Shown: in pieces, positions 34,196 through 42,643 of the stretch | Layout: every line of letters begins with the position of its first letter | Numbering within the stretch: the stretch's first letter is position 1 | DNA from: Clostridia bacterium | Lineage (GTDB): Bacteria; Bacillota; Peptococcia; Peptococcales; SKKY01 | Length of the DNA: 59,030 nt | Assembly (NCBI GenBank): GCA_009930175.1 | Contig: RZYW01000003.1 | Span: 1 to 59,030, forward strand | Direction of reading: 5' to 3' | Notes under the pieces: generated by a model | Database searches by the model: none | What the model saw: the letters and a program-made list of their open reading frames with translations, nothing else | Told to the model about the DNA's origin: nothing | Made by a program: the position numbers and the translations under genes

Positions 34196-34224
34196 ATTAT
34201 AGAGCAATTTATAAAAATTGTCAA
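34196..34224 (-). promoter_or_regulatory. Consensus sigma-A promoter of the B12-riboswitch operon
   Basis: On the minus strand a perfect TTGACA (34219-34224), an exact 17-nt spacer and a perfect TATAAT (34196-34201) precede the aptamer by about 20 nt. The predicted start of transcription is near 34189. Such a strong promoter suggests that control lies mostly in the riboswitch. Confidence 0.9.
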
Positions 34225-34245
34225 ATTGCCATAAATTCTATTTGC

Positions 34246-34913
34246 CTATTCTAAAAGTTCAAAATTCCCTTCATTAAAAATCCGATAGTTCTTTTTGCTA
34301 AGATCCTCAGGAATCTCCTCTGTTATTGGATGATGATCCGAATTATGCCAGGCGGTAATATCAGCATATTGATTAGTAACTTGATTAATAGACACAGAAT
34401 TTAAATTTATTATGTCATTAATTCTTATTACTTTATCATCGTTTATATTATAAAGATAAAGAACGTCCCAGTAGAATATACGTCCTGAACGATACATCCC
34501 TTTTACCCAAATTACATTTTCATCTCCATATACTTTTTCTAATATAAAGTTGTTTTGAACTGAAATTTCTTTTAATTCTTTTTTTGCAATAAAAATATTT
34601 TTGATAAATAATCCGTATATGGAGCAGGGGCATCAGAAACTGCATATCTTAATGATAAGACTTTATTATTTTTATTTATAACTGCCTCATGACCATAGTG
34701 CCATTCATTTAATTCCAATTCAGTTCCAGCATCACCTATATTAATATTATCAAAATATAAATAACCATCTTCAACTTTTAATCTAGTGGAATCTATTCCT
34801 TTTATTTGTTTTTCTTCAAAAATAATTAATTTTTGATTGTTGTCCTCACATCCACTAGTAAATAATATGAAAATAAAAACCATAATAGTAAAAAATAAAT
34901 ATTTTTTGTACAT
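34246..34913 (-). pseudogene. Lipoprotein gene with a frameshift at an A AAA AAG sequence
   Basis: The first frame (113 aa) starts with a signal peptide and lipobox TSGC (Cys22) and stops right after CAA AAA AAG AAT TAA. Shifting -1 at that A7 run (34579-34585) continues the protein 110 more residues ('ELKEISVQNNFILEKVYGDEN...' to 'NFELLE'), giving 222 aa in total. The heptamer A AAA AAG is exactly in the zero-frame phase used by the dnaX frameshift. So this may be an ordinary one-base loss, a sequencing error, or programmed frameshifting. I know no family for the protein. It is on the same strand as the YlqG-like gene upstream and stops just before the riboswitch promoter. Confidence 0.72.
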
Positions 34914-34948
34914 AGCTTATCGCCTTTCTTGAAAATATATTTAATGTA

Positions 34949-34981
34949 ACTGTATCGTAATAAACTTCATTACGATACAGT
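34949..34981. repeat. 13-bp perfect inverted repeat
   Basis: ACTGTATCGTAAT and ATTACGATACAGT flank a 7-nt loop. It lies between the YlqG-like stop and the lipoprotein start, with no T-run following on the minus strand. It may be an operator, a weak terminator, or the end of a mobile element. A TTATCCACA (minus-strand) DnaA-box match and a GC-rich patch lie just beyond, at 34999-35030. Confidence 0.6.
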
Positions 34982-35030
34982 CGCGTTTCTTTTTGCCCTG
35001 TGGATAACGCGCGGATTTTAGAAGCGTCCC

Positions 35031-36614
35031 CTAAATAGATATATCAATATTCGACAGGGTTATTTTTTCGGCTTTGATTGGTTCTTTTTTTATTTTTTCT
35101 TGGTTGTGTTCTACGTTTATTTTTATATTATCTATTTTTAGTTTATCTGTAAGTTCATCTAGGGTGTCTTCAATCAATTTTACAGTGGCTTCTTCTTCGC
35201 AGTAAAAGTCTAAATTAAGGTTTTGGCTCCATTCCAGGTCTACCAAGATGTTGCCTAATTTTTCTGATTCATAGAGGATTGAAAAGTCGTAGGCTTTTTC
35301 TCTTCCTTCTCTCTTTCCTTTTCTTTTTTCATAGCCTTTAATTAAAAATTTATCGTTGGAGTTATTTAACTGATAATAAAGCCCCATCAACAGGTTTTGA
35401 TTTAAAAGCATATCCATACCTGTTTTGGCATCTCCAGGAAAAAAGTTAATAAAATTCTGAACTGTGTTGATATTCTCCTTAGTTAAAGGAATTTTGTTAT
35501 CAATTATTCCCTTTATAATTTCCGGCATATCTTTTTCTTTTAGAATAAATTCCCCCAGCCTTTGGGCCAGCTGGTTCATTACTTTTTCATTTTCCTTGGC
35601 CACCATTGTATCCATAGTAAATACTGGTTTGCTGTTATCATTGGAAAATTTAAGAACTAAAGTATTGTTGTCCTTAAATTCAAGTATGGGTTTTAAAAGA
35701 AGTTTGTCATCTTTAATAAATCCTTCTGCCATTTGAGTTTTAGGATTAAACTCAAGTTTAGTTAAATTAACAGTTTCCTGATTTTTAAACTGACCTTCTT
35801 TCAAAATAGTTGTATCAAAACCCATATTTTTTAATGTGGCTAGGGTTTTATCATTCTCATTAAAAGAAAGCTTTAAAGATGTTTCCAGGCCTTCTTGGGG
35901 TCTTGAAACAGTTATTTGAGTCTTTGTTTCTGCTACCAGTTTATTTAACAGCTGAATATTTTCTTCTTTAAAAACCAAGGGCTTGGGAGTTTCACTTTGA
36001 GCAGTTGCGCTGGCCTGAGGCGGCTGCAAGGGATTCCCACCCTGTGCTTTTATTGCAGGAGTTCCATTTTCTAACAATATTAATCTTGGAGCATCTTTTT
36101 GAGATAAGTCTAATCTTACTTTTATGTTTTCTCCCTTTATATTTTGTAGCTCTGGTTTTAGTTCAATGCTTTGATCACCAATTTGAACTTTTATTGTATT
36201 TTCTCCTGCCTGGGTTACTTTTACTGAGAGAGATTCTCCTGGTTTTACAGCTATCTTGTTTAATAATTCTGCACTTTGTTCAGGAAGTGTAAAACTAATT
36301 TTAACTTCCGGCATGGGGAATTCATTTTTGAAAGTTTGAGGAACCATTTCCATTAAAGTTTTCTCTGGAGATGTACTAACTACTTTTAACATTACATTTT
36401 CTGTATTTATTGGTACCTGAGCATCTGTTTTAACTGGAATAAGCAAATCTGCCAGTTTTAAAAGAGCGTTATTTCCACTTTGAGCAAGAACCCGGGCAGA
36501 AAGAACCTTCCCTTCCTGGAGTAATGCCTGAAGGGCCTGCTCAGGTGTTCTTCCACCTTCTGCTTGCCCTGTTAGTATTAAATTTTCTTTTCCTGGAGTA
36601 ATTCCAATATTCAT
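35031..36614 (-). CDS. FliK-like flagellar hook-length control family protein (YlqG-like)
   Basis: A ~527-residue protein with repetitive N-terminal and middle regions rich in Glu, Lys and short strands ('VKISFTLPEQSAELLNKIAVKPGESLSVKV'), and a C-terminal Flg_hook-like domain 'ILYESEKLGNILVDLEW...LNLDFYCEEEATVKLIEDTLDEL'. FliK proteins measure hook length and switch export specificity by contacting FlhB. B. subtilis YlqG, next to the FlhB-tail gene ylqH, is the best comparison. The ATG used is 8 nt after GGGAG; the longer frame starts inside the preceding terminator. The start of the accessory region lies directly after its stop. Confidence 0.7.
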   Translation of the reverse strand: MNIGITPGKENLILTGQAEGGRTPEQALQALLQEGKVLSARVLAQSGNNALLKLADLLIPVKTDAQVPINTENVMLKVVSTSPEKTLMEMVPQTFKNEFPMPEVKISFTLPEQSAELLNKIAVKPGESLSVKVTQAGENTIKVQIGDQSIELKPELQNIKGENIKVRLDLSQKDAPRLILLENGTPAIKAQGGNPLQPPQASATAQSETPKPLVFKEENIQLLNKLVAETKTQITVSRPQEGLETSLKLSFNENDKTLATLKNMGFDTTILKEGQFKNQETVNLTKLEFNPKTQMAEGFIKDDKLLLKPILEFKDNNTLVLKFSNDNSKPVFTMDTMVAKENEKVMNQLAQRLGEFILKEKDMPEIIKGIIDNKIPLTKENINTVQNFINFFPGDAKTGMDMLLNQNLLMGLYYQLNNSNDKFLIKGYEKRKGKREGREKAYDFSILYESEKLGNILVDLEWSQNLNLDFYCEEEATVKLIEDTLDELTDKLKIDNIKINVEHNQEKIKKEPIKAEKITLSNIDISI

Positions 36615-36631
36615 AGTTTTTTCTCCCTGTG

Positions 36632-36670
36632 AAAAAACTCCGGTCATTTAATTAAATGATTCCGGAGTTT
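36632..36670 (-). terminator. Terminator after the FakA-like gene
   Basis: The stem AAACTCCGG/CCGGAGTTT encloses a palindrome TCATTTAATTAAATGA that can fold further. On the minus strand it is followed by T6. It separates the Trk/FakA-like genes from the YlqG-like gene, though the ribosome site of the latter follows closely. Confidence 0.85.
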
Positions 36671-36689
36671 TGTTTGTTTAATTATATAC

Positions 36690-38312
36690 TTATTCAATAG
36701 AAATTATATATGGGTACAAAGGTTGTCCCCCATTATGAAGCTCGAAATCAATTTCATCATATAGTTCAGATAATTCATTAACAAGCTCTTCAGCTGCCTC
36801 TTCATCGATATCTTCACCAAAGTATAATGTAACTATTTCTGAATCTTCATCGATTTCATTTTTAATACTTTCAACAACAGATGTGTATAAATCATTGTCT
36901 CTAAATACTATTTCCCCTTCAGCAATTGCAATATACTGGCCTTCTTTAATATCAAGTCCATTAATAATAGTATCTCTTACTGCCTGTGTGATTTCAATTG
37001 ATTTTACACTTTTAATCATATCATTCATTACTTCTTCATTCTCTTCTGCGGACATTTCTGGGTTAAAGGACATTAAAGAAGTTATTCCCTGAGGAATAGT
37101 TTTTGAATAAATAATATGAAGTTTTTTATCAGAAATTTTAGCTGCCTGTTCTGCGGCTAATATAATGTTTTTATTGTTGGGAAGAATAATATATTCCTTT
37201 GCAGGATTCTTTCTCATTGCTTCTAAAATATCTTCTGTACTTGGGTTCATAGTCTGGCCCCCACTAATTATATAGTTGGTTCCAAGACTTTTAAAAATAG
37301 CATTAAAACCATCGCCATAGCTTACCGAAATAATTGCCAGATCTTTTTCTGATTCTTCATATTTTCTTTTGCTTTGAGCTTTCATATTATCAATTTTTAT
37401 GTCATTTAAAGATCCAAACTGGCCAAAAAATTCAAGAACTTGCCAAGGCTCATTTGTATGGGTGTGTACCTTTACTATTCCTTCAGACTCAATTACTAAA
37501 ACTGAGTCACCAATTGTATTTAACATTTTAATTGCAGGTGCCGTATCAAATTCTTCACCTGTTTCAACAGAAAGCAATAACTCAGTGCAATATTGAAAAT
37601 TAATATTCTCATGGTCAAAGTCGTCGCTGAATGTAATAGTTGCTCCAGACTTTCCACTGGAGTTTTTGCTCATATCTGCAAGGAAGTCATCCATAAAAGG
37701 AATCTCTTCTCCCTTTAATGCCATTAACATACCATTAAGGAATACAAGATAACCCATTCCTCCAGCATCAACTACTCCTGATTGTTTTAAAATTGGAAGC
37801 AGTTCCGGTGTTCTGGCAAGGCTCTCTTTTCCTTTTTGAATAATTTCTTCTAAGAGTATGATTATATCCATATCTTTATCAGGGCTTAAATTTTCTACAG
37901 ATTCTCTTGATACAGTTAGTATTGTTCCTTCAACTGGATTAGAAACTGCTTTATAGGCTGCTTCAACACCCTTTTGCAAAGAATCAACCAACACTATTGC
38001 ATTAAGTTCCTCTTGTCCTTTTAAGCCTTTGGCAAAGCCACTAATTAGCTGAGATAAAATTACACCTGAGTTACCTCTGGCTCCCATTAATGCTCCATGA
38101 GAAAACCTGGAACTTACTGTTTCCAGAGAGTCTAAATCATCAGTAATAGCTCCCGCAGCCGACTTTAAGGTTAAGGACATATTTGTTCCCGTATCACCAT
38201 CTGGAACAGGAAAAACATTTAAGTTATCAATAGATGATTTTTCTTTTCCTAAATTTTTTGCTGCATTTATTAACATTTCTTTTAGCAGTTTTACTGAATT
38301 ACTATTTGTCAT
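36690..38312 (-). CDS. DAK-domain kinase, FakA/YloV-like
   Basis: A 540-residue protein with an N-terminal DhaL/Dak2 ATP-binding domain containing PDGDTGTN (37-44) and 'SHGALMGARGNSGVILSQ', followed by a middle domain ('VHTHTNEPWQVLEFFGQFG') and a C-terminal DegV-related 'IIISGGQTMNPSTEDIL' region. This is the layout of FakA, which phosphorylates fatty acids bound to FakB (DegV-like) proteins. YloV of B. subtilis is the close parallel. No FakB is in the window. It is 16 nt downstream of the second TrkH gene, same strand. Confidence 0.88.
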   Translation of the reverse strand: MTNSNSVKLLKEMLINAAKNLGKEKSSIDNLNVFPVPDGDTGTNMSLTLKSAAGAITDDLDSLETVSSRFSHGALMGARGNSGVILSQLISGFAKGLKGQEELNAIVLVDSLQKGVEAAYKAVSNPVEGTILTVSRESVENLSPDKDMDIIILLEEIIQKGKESLARTPELLPILKQSGVVDAGGMGYLVFLNGMLMALKGEEIPFMDDFLADMSKNSSGKSGATITFSDDFDHENINFQYCTELLLSVETGEEFDTAPAIKMLNTIGDSVLVIESEGIVKVHTHTNEPWQVLEFFGQFGSLNDIKIDNMKAQSKRKYEESEKDLAIISVSYGDGFNAIFKSLGTNYIISGGQTMNPSTEDILEAMRKNPAKEYIILPNNKNIILAAEQAAKISDKKLHIIYSKTIPQGITSLMSFNPEMSAEENEEVMNDMIKSVKSIEITQAVRDTIINGLDIKEGQYIAIAEGEIVFRDNDLYTSVVESIKNEIDEDSEIVTLYFGEDIDEEAAEELVNELSELYDEIDFELHNGGQPLYPYIISIE

Positions 38313-38327
38313 CTTTTCCCCCCGGAA

Positions 38328-39782
38328 CTATTTTTTCCAAAAAATAGGATTTAATAAAACTAATACTGTATAAAGTTCAAGTCTTCCAATTAACATTAAA
38401 AAGGACATATACATCTTACTGAAATTACCAAAAAAGCTGTAGTTTTCTGCAGGTCCAACTAAATTAAAACCTGGCCCTACATTTGTTAATGTAGCTGCAG
38501 AAGCAGATAATGCTGTTACAAAGTCAACATTATCAAGGGAAATTACTAATGCCGATACAATAAATATTGAAATAAACATAAAGAAAAATACCATAACATT
38601 AATGAGTTGCTTTTCTTCAATTATTTTACCACCAATTTTAGTAACTGTAACTGCTCTTGGATGAATTGCTTTTTTTAATTCCTGAAACATATATCTTAAT
38701 AATATCAAAATTCTTCCAACCTTAACAGACCCACCTGTAGAACCTGCACAACCACCTATAAACATTAAGGCAAAAAGAGTTACTATGGTAACTGTCGGCC
38801 AGTTATTGTAATCAAGGCTGGCAAAACCGGTGGTGGTAATTACAGATACAACCTGAAAAGCAGCATCTGTAAATGTTTTAAAAAATTTATCCCCGAAGCC
38901 CTCTACAAATAGCATAATTGTAGTAATAATTGTTGCAAAGGTCACCAGAATTGCATAAAGTTTAAATTCAGAATCCTTAATAAAAATTTTAAGAGATTTG
39001 GAATGATAAACTGCATAATACAGTGCAAAATTTACTCCAGCAAGAAACATGAAAATAATTATTACCCACTGAATATAAAAACTGTCATAAAAACCTATAC
39101 TTTGGTTTTTGGTTGAAAAACCTCCCGTAGCCATTGTTCCAAAGGTATGGCATAGAGAATCAAAAAAAGTCATTCCACCAATATACAATAAAATAGTTTG
39201 TACAATTGAAAGGAATAAATAAGTATTCCATAAAACCTTTGCACTCTCACTTATTTTAGGCTTAATTTTATCAGGAGACAATCCTGTAGATTCAGCTCTG
39301 AATATTTGGAATCCACCAACTCCTACTGTTGAAAGAATGGCAACAAATAAAACTACTATTCCCATACCTCCAAGCCAGTGAGTCAGGCTTCGCCAAAATA
39401 ACACTCCCGGTGCAACAGCTTCTATATTTGTTAAAACACTCGCCCCGGTTGTTGTAAAACCTGACATAGTTTCAAAAAAAGCATCGGCAAAGTTGCTCAT
39501 TGTTCCTGTAAGTAAAAATGGAAGTGATCCAAATACACTGGCAAGAATCCAGGTGAAGGTTACTATTGCAAAGCCTTCTTTATATCTGATTTCTAAATCT
39601 TCCTTGGGTTTAAGTAACATATAAAGAGTAAAACCAAATATAGTTGTTATTGCAGAAGAAATTAATATCCCCTGTAAATCTTGAGTGCCATAATATATAG
39701 ACCAAAAAGCAGGAAATAACATACTCAAACCAATTATTGAGATGTTCATTCCAACAATATAAAAAACTACCCTACTATTCAT
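38328..39782 (-). CDS. TrkH-family potassium channel subunit (second copy)
   Basis: A 484-residue membrane protein with the four-repeat M1-P-M2 plan of Trk/Ktr/HKT channels. Filter loops have conserved glycines: TTTGAS, ATGGFSTKN, TTGFASLD and TNVGPGF. It transports K+ (or Na+) into the cell with a TrkA-type gating ring at the cytoplasmic face. It is a close duplicate of the gene just upstream (same filter plan and length), 26 nt apart. Subtle filter differences could mean different ion preference. Confidence 0.93.
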   Translation of the reverse strand: MNSRVVFYIVGMNISIIGLSMLFPAFWSIYYGTQDLQGILISSAITTIFGFTLYMLLKPKEDLEIRYKEGFAIVTFTWILASVFGSLPFLLTGTMSNFADAFFETMSGFTTTGASVLTNIEAVAPGVLFWRSLTHWLGGMGIVVLFVAILSTVGVGGFQIFRAESTGLSPDKIKPKISESAKVLWNTYLFLSIVQTILLYIGGMTFFDSLCHTFGTMATGGFSTKNQSIGFYDSFYIQWVIIIFMFLAGVNFALYYAVYHSKSLKIFIKDSEFKLYAILVTFATIITTIMLFVEGFGDKFFKTFTDAAFQVVSVITTTGFASLDYNNWPTVTIVTLFALMFIGGCAGSTGGSVKVGRILILLRYMFQELKKAIHPRAVTVTKIGGKIIEEKQLINVMVFFFMFISIFIVSALVISLDNVDFVTALSASAATLTNVGPGFNLVGPAENYSFFGNFSKMYMSFLMLIGRLELYTVLVLLNPIFWKK

Positions 39783-39807
39783 TCACAAGCCTTCTTTTTT
39801 AATAGAA

Positions 39808-41265
39808 TTATTTTTTCCAAAAAACAGGATTTAGCAAAACAAGTACCGTATATAGCTCCAGTCTTCCTAGAAGCATTAAAAAGGAAAGGTACACTTTATT
39901 AAAACTATTAAAATGAGAATAGGTTTCCATAGGGCCAACCATTCCCAAACCAGGACCAACATTCGTTAAGGATGCTCCTGCAGCAGTAAGTGCTGTAACG
40001 AAATCAATTTTTTGAAATGAAATTATTATTGCACTAATAATAAAAATAAAAATAAACATAAAAAAGAACTGTAGAATATTGAGAATCATTTTGTCTTCAA
40101 TTACTTTGTCACCAATCTTTGTTTTTGTTACTGCTTTAGGATGCAAAATCTTTTTTATTTCCTGGGATGTTTGCTTAAAAAGAATCAAATATCTTCCTAC
40201 CTTAATTGATCCAACAGTAGAACCTGTACATCCTCCAATAAACATTATCGTAAATAATAATACCTTTGTAACTTCTGGCCATAAATTGTAGTCAGTTGTA
40301 GCAAAACCTGTTGAGGTAATAACAGATACAACATGGAAGGCAGAATCAAGAATATTATCGAAAAACCCATTTTCTGGAAAAGCTCTGTATAGTGCAAAAA
40401 ATGTAAAAGCAATTGAAAGAAAGACAATTAAAGAATATAACTTAAATTCCGCATTTTTATAAAAAGATTTAAAACTTTTATTTTTATAAACTGGATAATA
40501 TAAAGCAAAGTTAATTCCTGATAAAAACATGAATAAGGTTAATATCCACTGTATGTAACTGCTGTCATAAAAACCAATACTTAAATTTTTTGTTGAGAAG
40601 CCTCCTGTTGCTATGGCACTAAAAGCGTGGCAAAGGGAATCGAAAAAAGACATTCCTCCTGCCAGCAATAGCATAACAAGGAATGCTGTTAACATTACAT
40701 AAGTAAACCAAAGTATTTTCGCTGTTTCGCTTAACTTTGGTCTTAATTTATTATCAATTAAGGATGTTGATTCCGCTTTGTAAACCTGAAGACCACCAGA
40801 ACCTGTGATTGAAAGTATGGCAATAAAAAGAACCAGAATTCCCATGCCTCCAAGCCAGTGAGTCTGACTTCTCCAAAACATAATACCTGGCTGAAGTGCT
40901 TCTATATCTTCAAGAATTGTTGAACCTGTAGTTGTAAAACCTGACATAGATTCAAAAATTGCATCTGCAAAGTTTAAAATATCACCTGAAAGCATAAAGG
41001 GCAATGTCCCAAAAAGAGAAGCCAGTAACCAGGTAAAAGTTACAACTGCAAAACCTTCTTTATAATGTATTTCGTTTTCTTTACGACCTGGTTTAAAGTA
41101 AAAGAACAACAAAAGGCCAAAACCAGAAGTAACTAAAAAAGACACTAATAAGGCATAAATATCTTTTGTCCCATAATAAAAAGACCATATTGCAGGGATA
41201 AGCATACTAAGACCAATAATGGTCAAATTCATCCCTACAATATGAAATACTACTTTCTTGTTCAT
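39808..41265 (-). CDS. TrkH-family potassium channel subunit (first copy)
   Basis: A 485-residue TrkH-type channel, with filter loops TTTGST, ATGGFSTKN, STGFATTD and TNVGPGL. It lies 14 nt after the trkA gene, and the second channel follows immediately. The pair therefore shares one TrkA regulator, unless another is encoded elsewhere. Both seem intact, with about ten membrane segments. Confidence 0.93.
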   Translation of the reverse strand: MNKKVVFHIVGMNLTIIGLSMLIPAIWSFYYGTKDIYALLVSFLVTSGFGLLLFFYFKPGRKENEIHYKEGFAVVTFTWLLASLFGTLPFMLSGDILNFADAIFESMSGFTTTGSTILEDIEALQPGIMFWRSQTHWLGGMGILVLFIAILSITGSGGLQVYKAESTSLIDNKLRPKLSETAKILWFTYVMLTAFLVMLLLAGGMSFFDSLCHAFSAIATGGFSTKNLSIGFYDSSYIQWILTLFMFLSGINFALYYPVYKNKSFKSFYKNAEFKLYSLIVFLSIAFTFFALYRAFPENGFFDNILDSAFHVVSVITSTGFATTDYNLWPEVTKVLLFTIMFIGGCTGSTVGSIKVGRYLILFKQTSQEIKKILHPKAVTKTKIGDKVIEDKMILNILQFFFMFIFIFIISAIIISFQKIDFVTALTAAGASLTNVGPGLGMVGPMETYSHFNSFNKVYLSFLMLLGRLELYTVLVLLNPVFWKK

Positions 41266-41279
41266 TTAAACGCTCCTGT

Positions 41280-42638
41280 CTACCCAAGCATCTTTTGAAT
41301 TTTTTCAAAACAATCGGGAAGCATAAATAAAACAATATTATCCCCAAATTTAAGAACATCGTTACCCCGGGGAACAAGAATGTCGTCATCTCTTGTAATT
41401 GCCCCAACAATTACTCCACAAGGGAAATTTATATCTTTAAGTGGTTTATCCAGTATTGAACATTTCCTGTTATTTAGAGTAACTTCAAGCATTTGAGCTT
41501 TATCCCCTGCTAAAAGAGAAAGAGAAATTATACTGTCTGATTTAATAAAATTTAAAATAGCTGTGGAAGTAAGACTTCTTGGACTAATTATATTTTCAAC
41601 ACCTATTTTTTCAATTAAAGGTAAATAGTCTGATCTTCTTATTTGAGTAATAGATTTTTCTACTCCCAAGTGTTTCAAGAATAAAGTTACAAGAAGGTTT
41701 AGCTTATCGTCATTTGTTAATGAAACAATAAAGTCAGACTTATCTACTCCTTCTTCTTTAAGAAGGTTTATATCACTAACGTCACCATTTATTATTAAAA
41801 CATTGTCTAAATTTCTAGCTAATTCCTCACACTTTACAGGATTTCTTTCAATAATTTTCACATTTATTTTTTTCTTTTCCAGAATCCTTGCAAGGTAGAA
41901 GGATACTCTTTCTCCTCCAAGGAGCGTAACATTATTAATCTTTTTCTTTTTTAAATTAAAGAAAGTAGTTAAATCCTGAATGTCTTTCGTTCTTGAAAGA
42001 GCAAAAACAAGATCATTCCTTCTAATTTGATCGTTACCTGAAGGAATAATTATCTCTTCATCTCTAAGTAAAGCTATTAGTACACTTCTTTCTGGAATTG
42101 GCAAATCTTTTAATGGTACATCATAATACTCAAAGCCTTCATTAGGTTTAAACTCAATAGTCTGAATTTTACCCTGAGCAAAATATTCCACATTAACCAA
42201 TTCAGGAACAGAAATTAGTTTAGAAATTTCTTTAGCTGCTACCTTTTCTGGATTTATAATTAAATCAATTCCTAAAAACTTTTCTCTGGTAATTTTTTTA
42301 CTAATATTAAAATCATAATCTGGGTTTCTAACTCTGGCGACAGTTTTTTTAACATCCATACTTTTGGCAATTACAGAAGCTAAAATATTAAACTCATCAT
42401 TTTGAGTTACAGCAAGAAATAAATCTGCGCCTCTAGTATCGGCATCCTCAAGGACAGGGAAGCTTGCACCATTTCCTGTAATTACTTTAACATCAAGCTT
42501 TTCCCTTAAAACTTCAGATCTTTCTTCATCTATTTCTACTACTGTAACATCATGCTTTTCTGATGACAGTATTTGAGCAAGACTAAAGCCAACTTTACCC
42601 GCCCCAATTACTATTACTTTCAAGACCAGTGCCCCCAT
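41280..42638 (-). CDS. trkA: Trk potassium system peripheral subunit TrkA
   Basis: A 452-residue protein with two RCK units: the N-terminal NAD-binding fold starts 'LKVIVIGAGKVGFSLAQILS', and the second starts 'NNVTLLGGERVSFYLARIL'. Each is followed by a TrkA_C-like domain ('EFKPNEGFEYYDVPLKDLPIPERSVLIALLR' and 'LNNRKCSILDKPLKDINFPCGVIVGAITR'). It binds NAD(H)/ATP and gates the TrkH channels. The true start may be the fifth-codon region, because 'LKVIVIGAG' is the usual N-terminus. It is 5 nt after the DUF4015 gene. Confidence 0.93.
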   Translation of the reverse strand: MGALVLKVIVIGAGKVGFSLAQILSSEKHDVTVVEIDEERSEVLREKLDVKVITGNGASFPVLEDADTRGADLFLAVTQNDEFNILASVIAKSMDVKKTVARVRNPDYDFNISKKITREKFLGIDLIINPEKVAAKEISKLISVPELVNVEYFAQGKIQTIEFKPNEGFEYYDVPLKDLPIPERSVLIALLRDEEIIIPSGNDQIRRNDLVFALSRTKDIQDLTTFFNLKKKKINNVTLLGGERVSFYLARILEKKKINVKIIERNPVKCEELARNLDNVLIINGDVSDINLLKEEGVDKSDFIVSLTNDDKLNLLVTLFLKHLGVEKSITQIRRSDYLPLIEKIGVENIISPRSLTSTAILNFIKSDSIISLSLLAGDKAQMLEVTLNNRKCSILDKPLKDINFPCGVIVGAITRDDDILVPRGNDVLKFGDNIVLFMLPDCFEKIQKMLG

Positions 42639-42643
42639 TTATA

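Noticed and set aside
34999-35007. Perfect DnaA-box match as a replication origin
   Set aside because: Only one box, no AT-rich unwinding element or dnaA/dnaN neighbours; a single 9-mer is expected by chance.
8156-35030. Prophage or integrative element
   Set aside because: No integrase, transposase, capsid, portal, terminase or relaxase gene was found, and no flanking direct repeats were evident by eye.
8156-35030. CRISPR array
   Set aside because: No regularly spaced direct repeats and no cas genes were seen; AT-rich short repeats are not spaced like an array.
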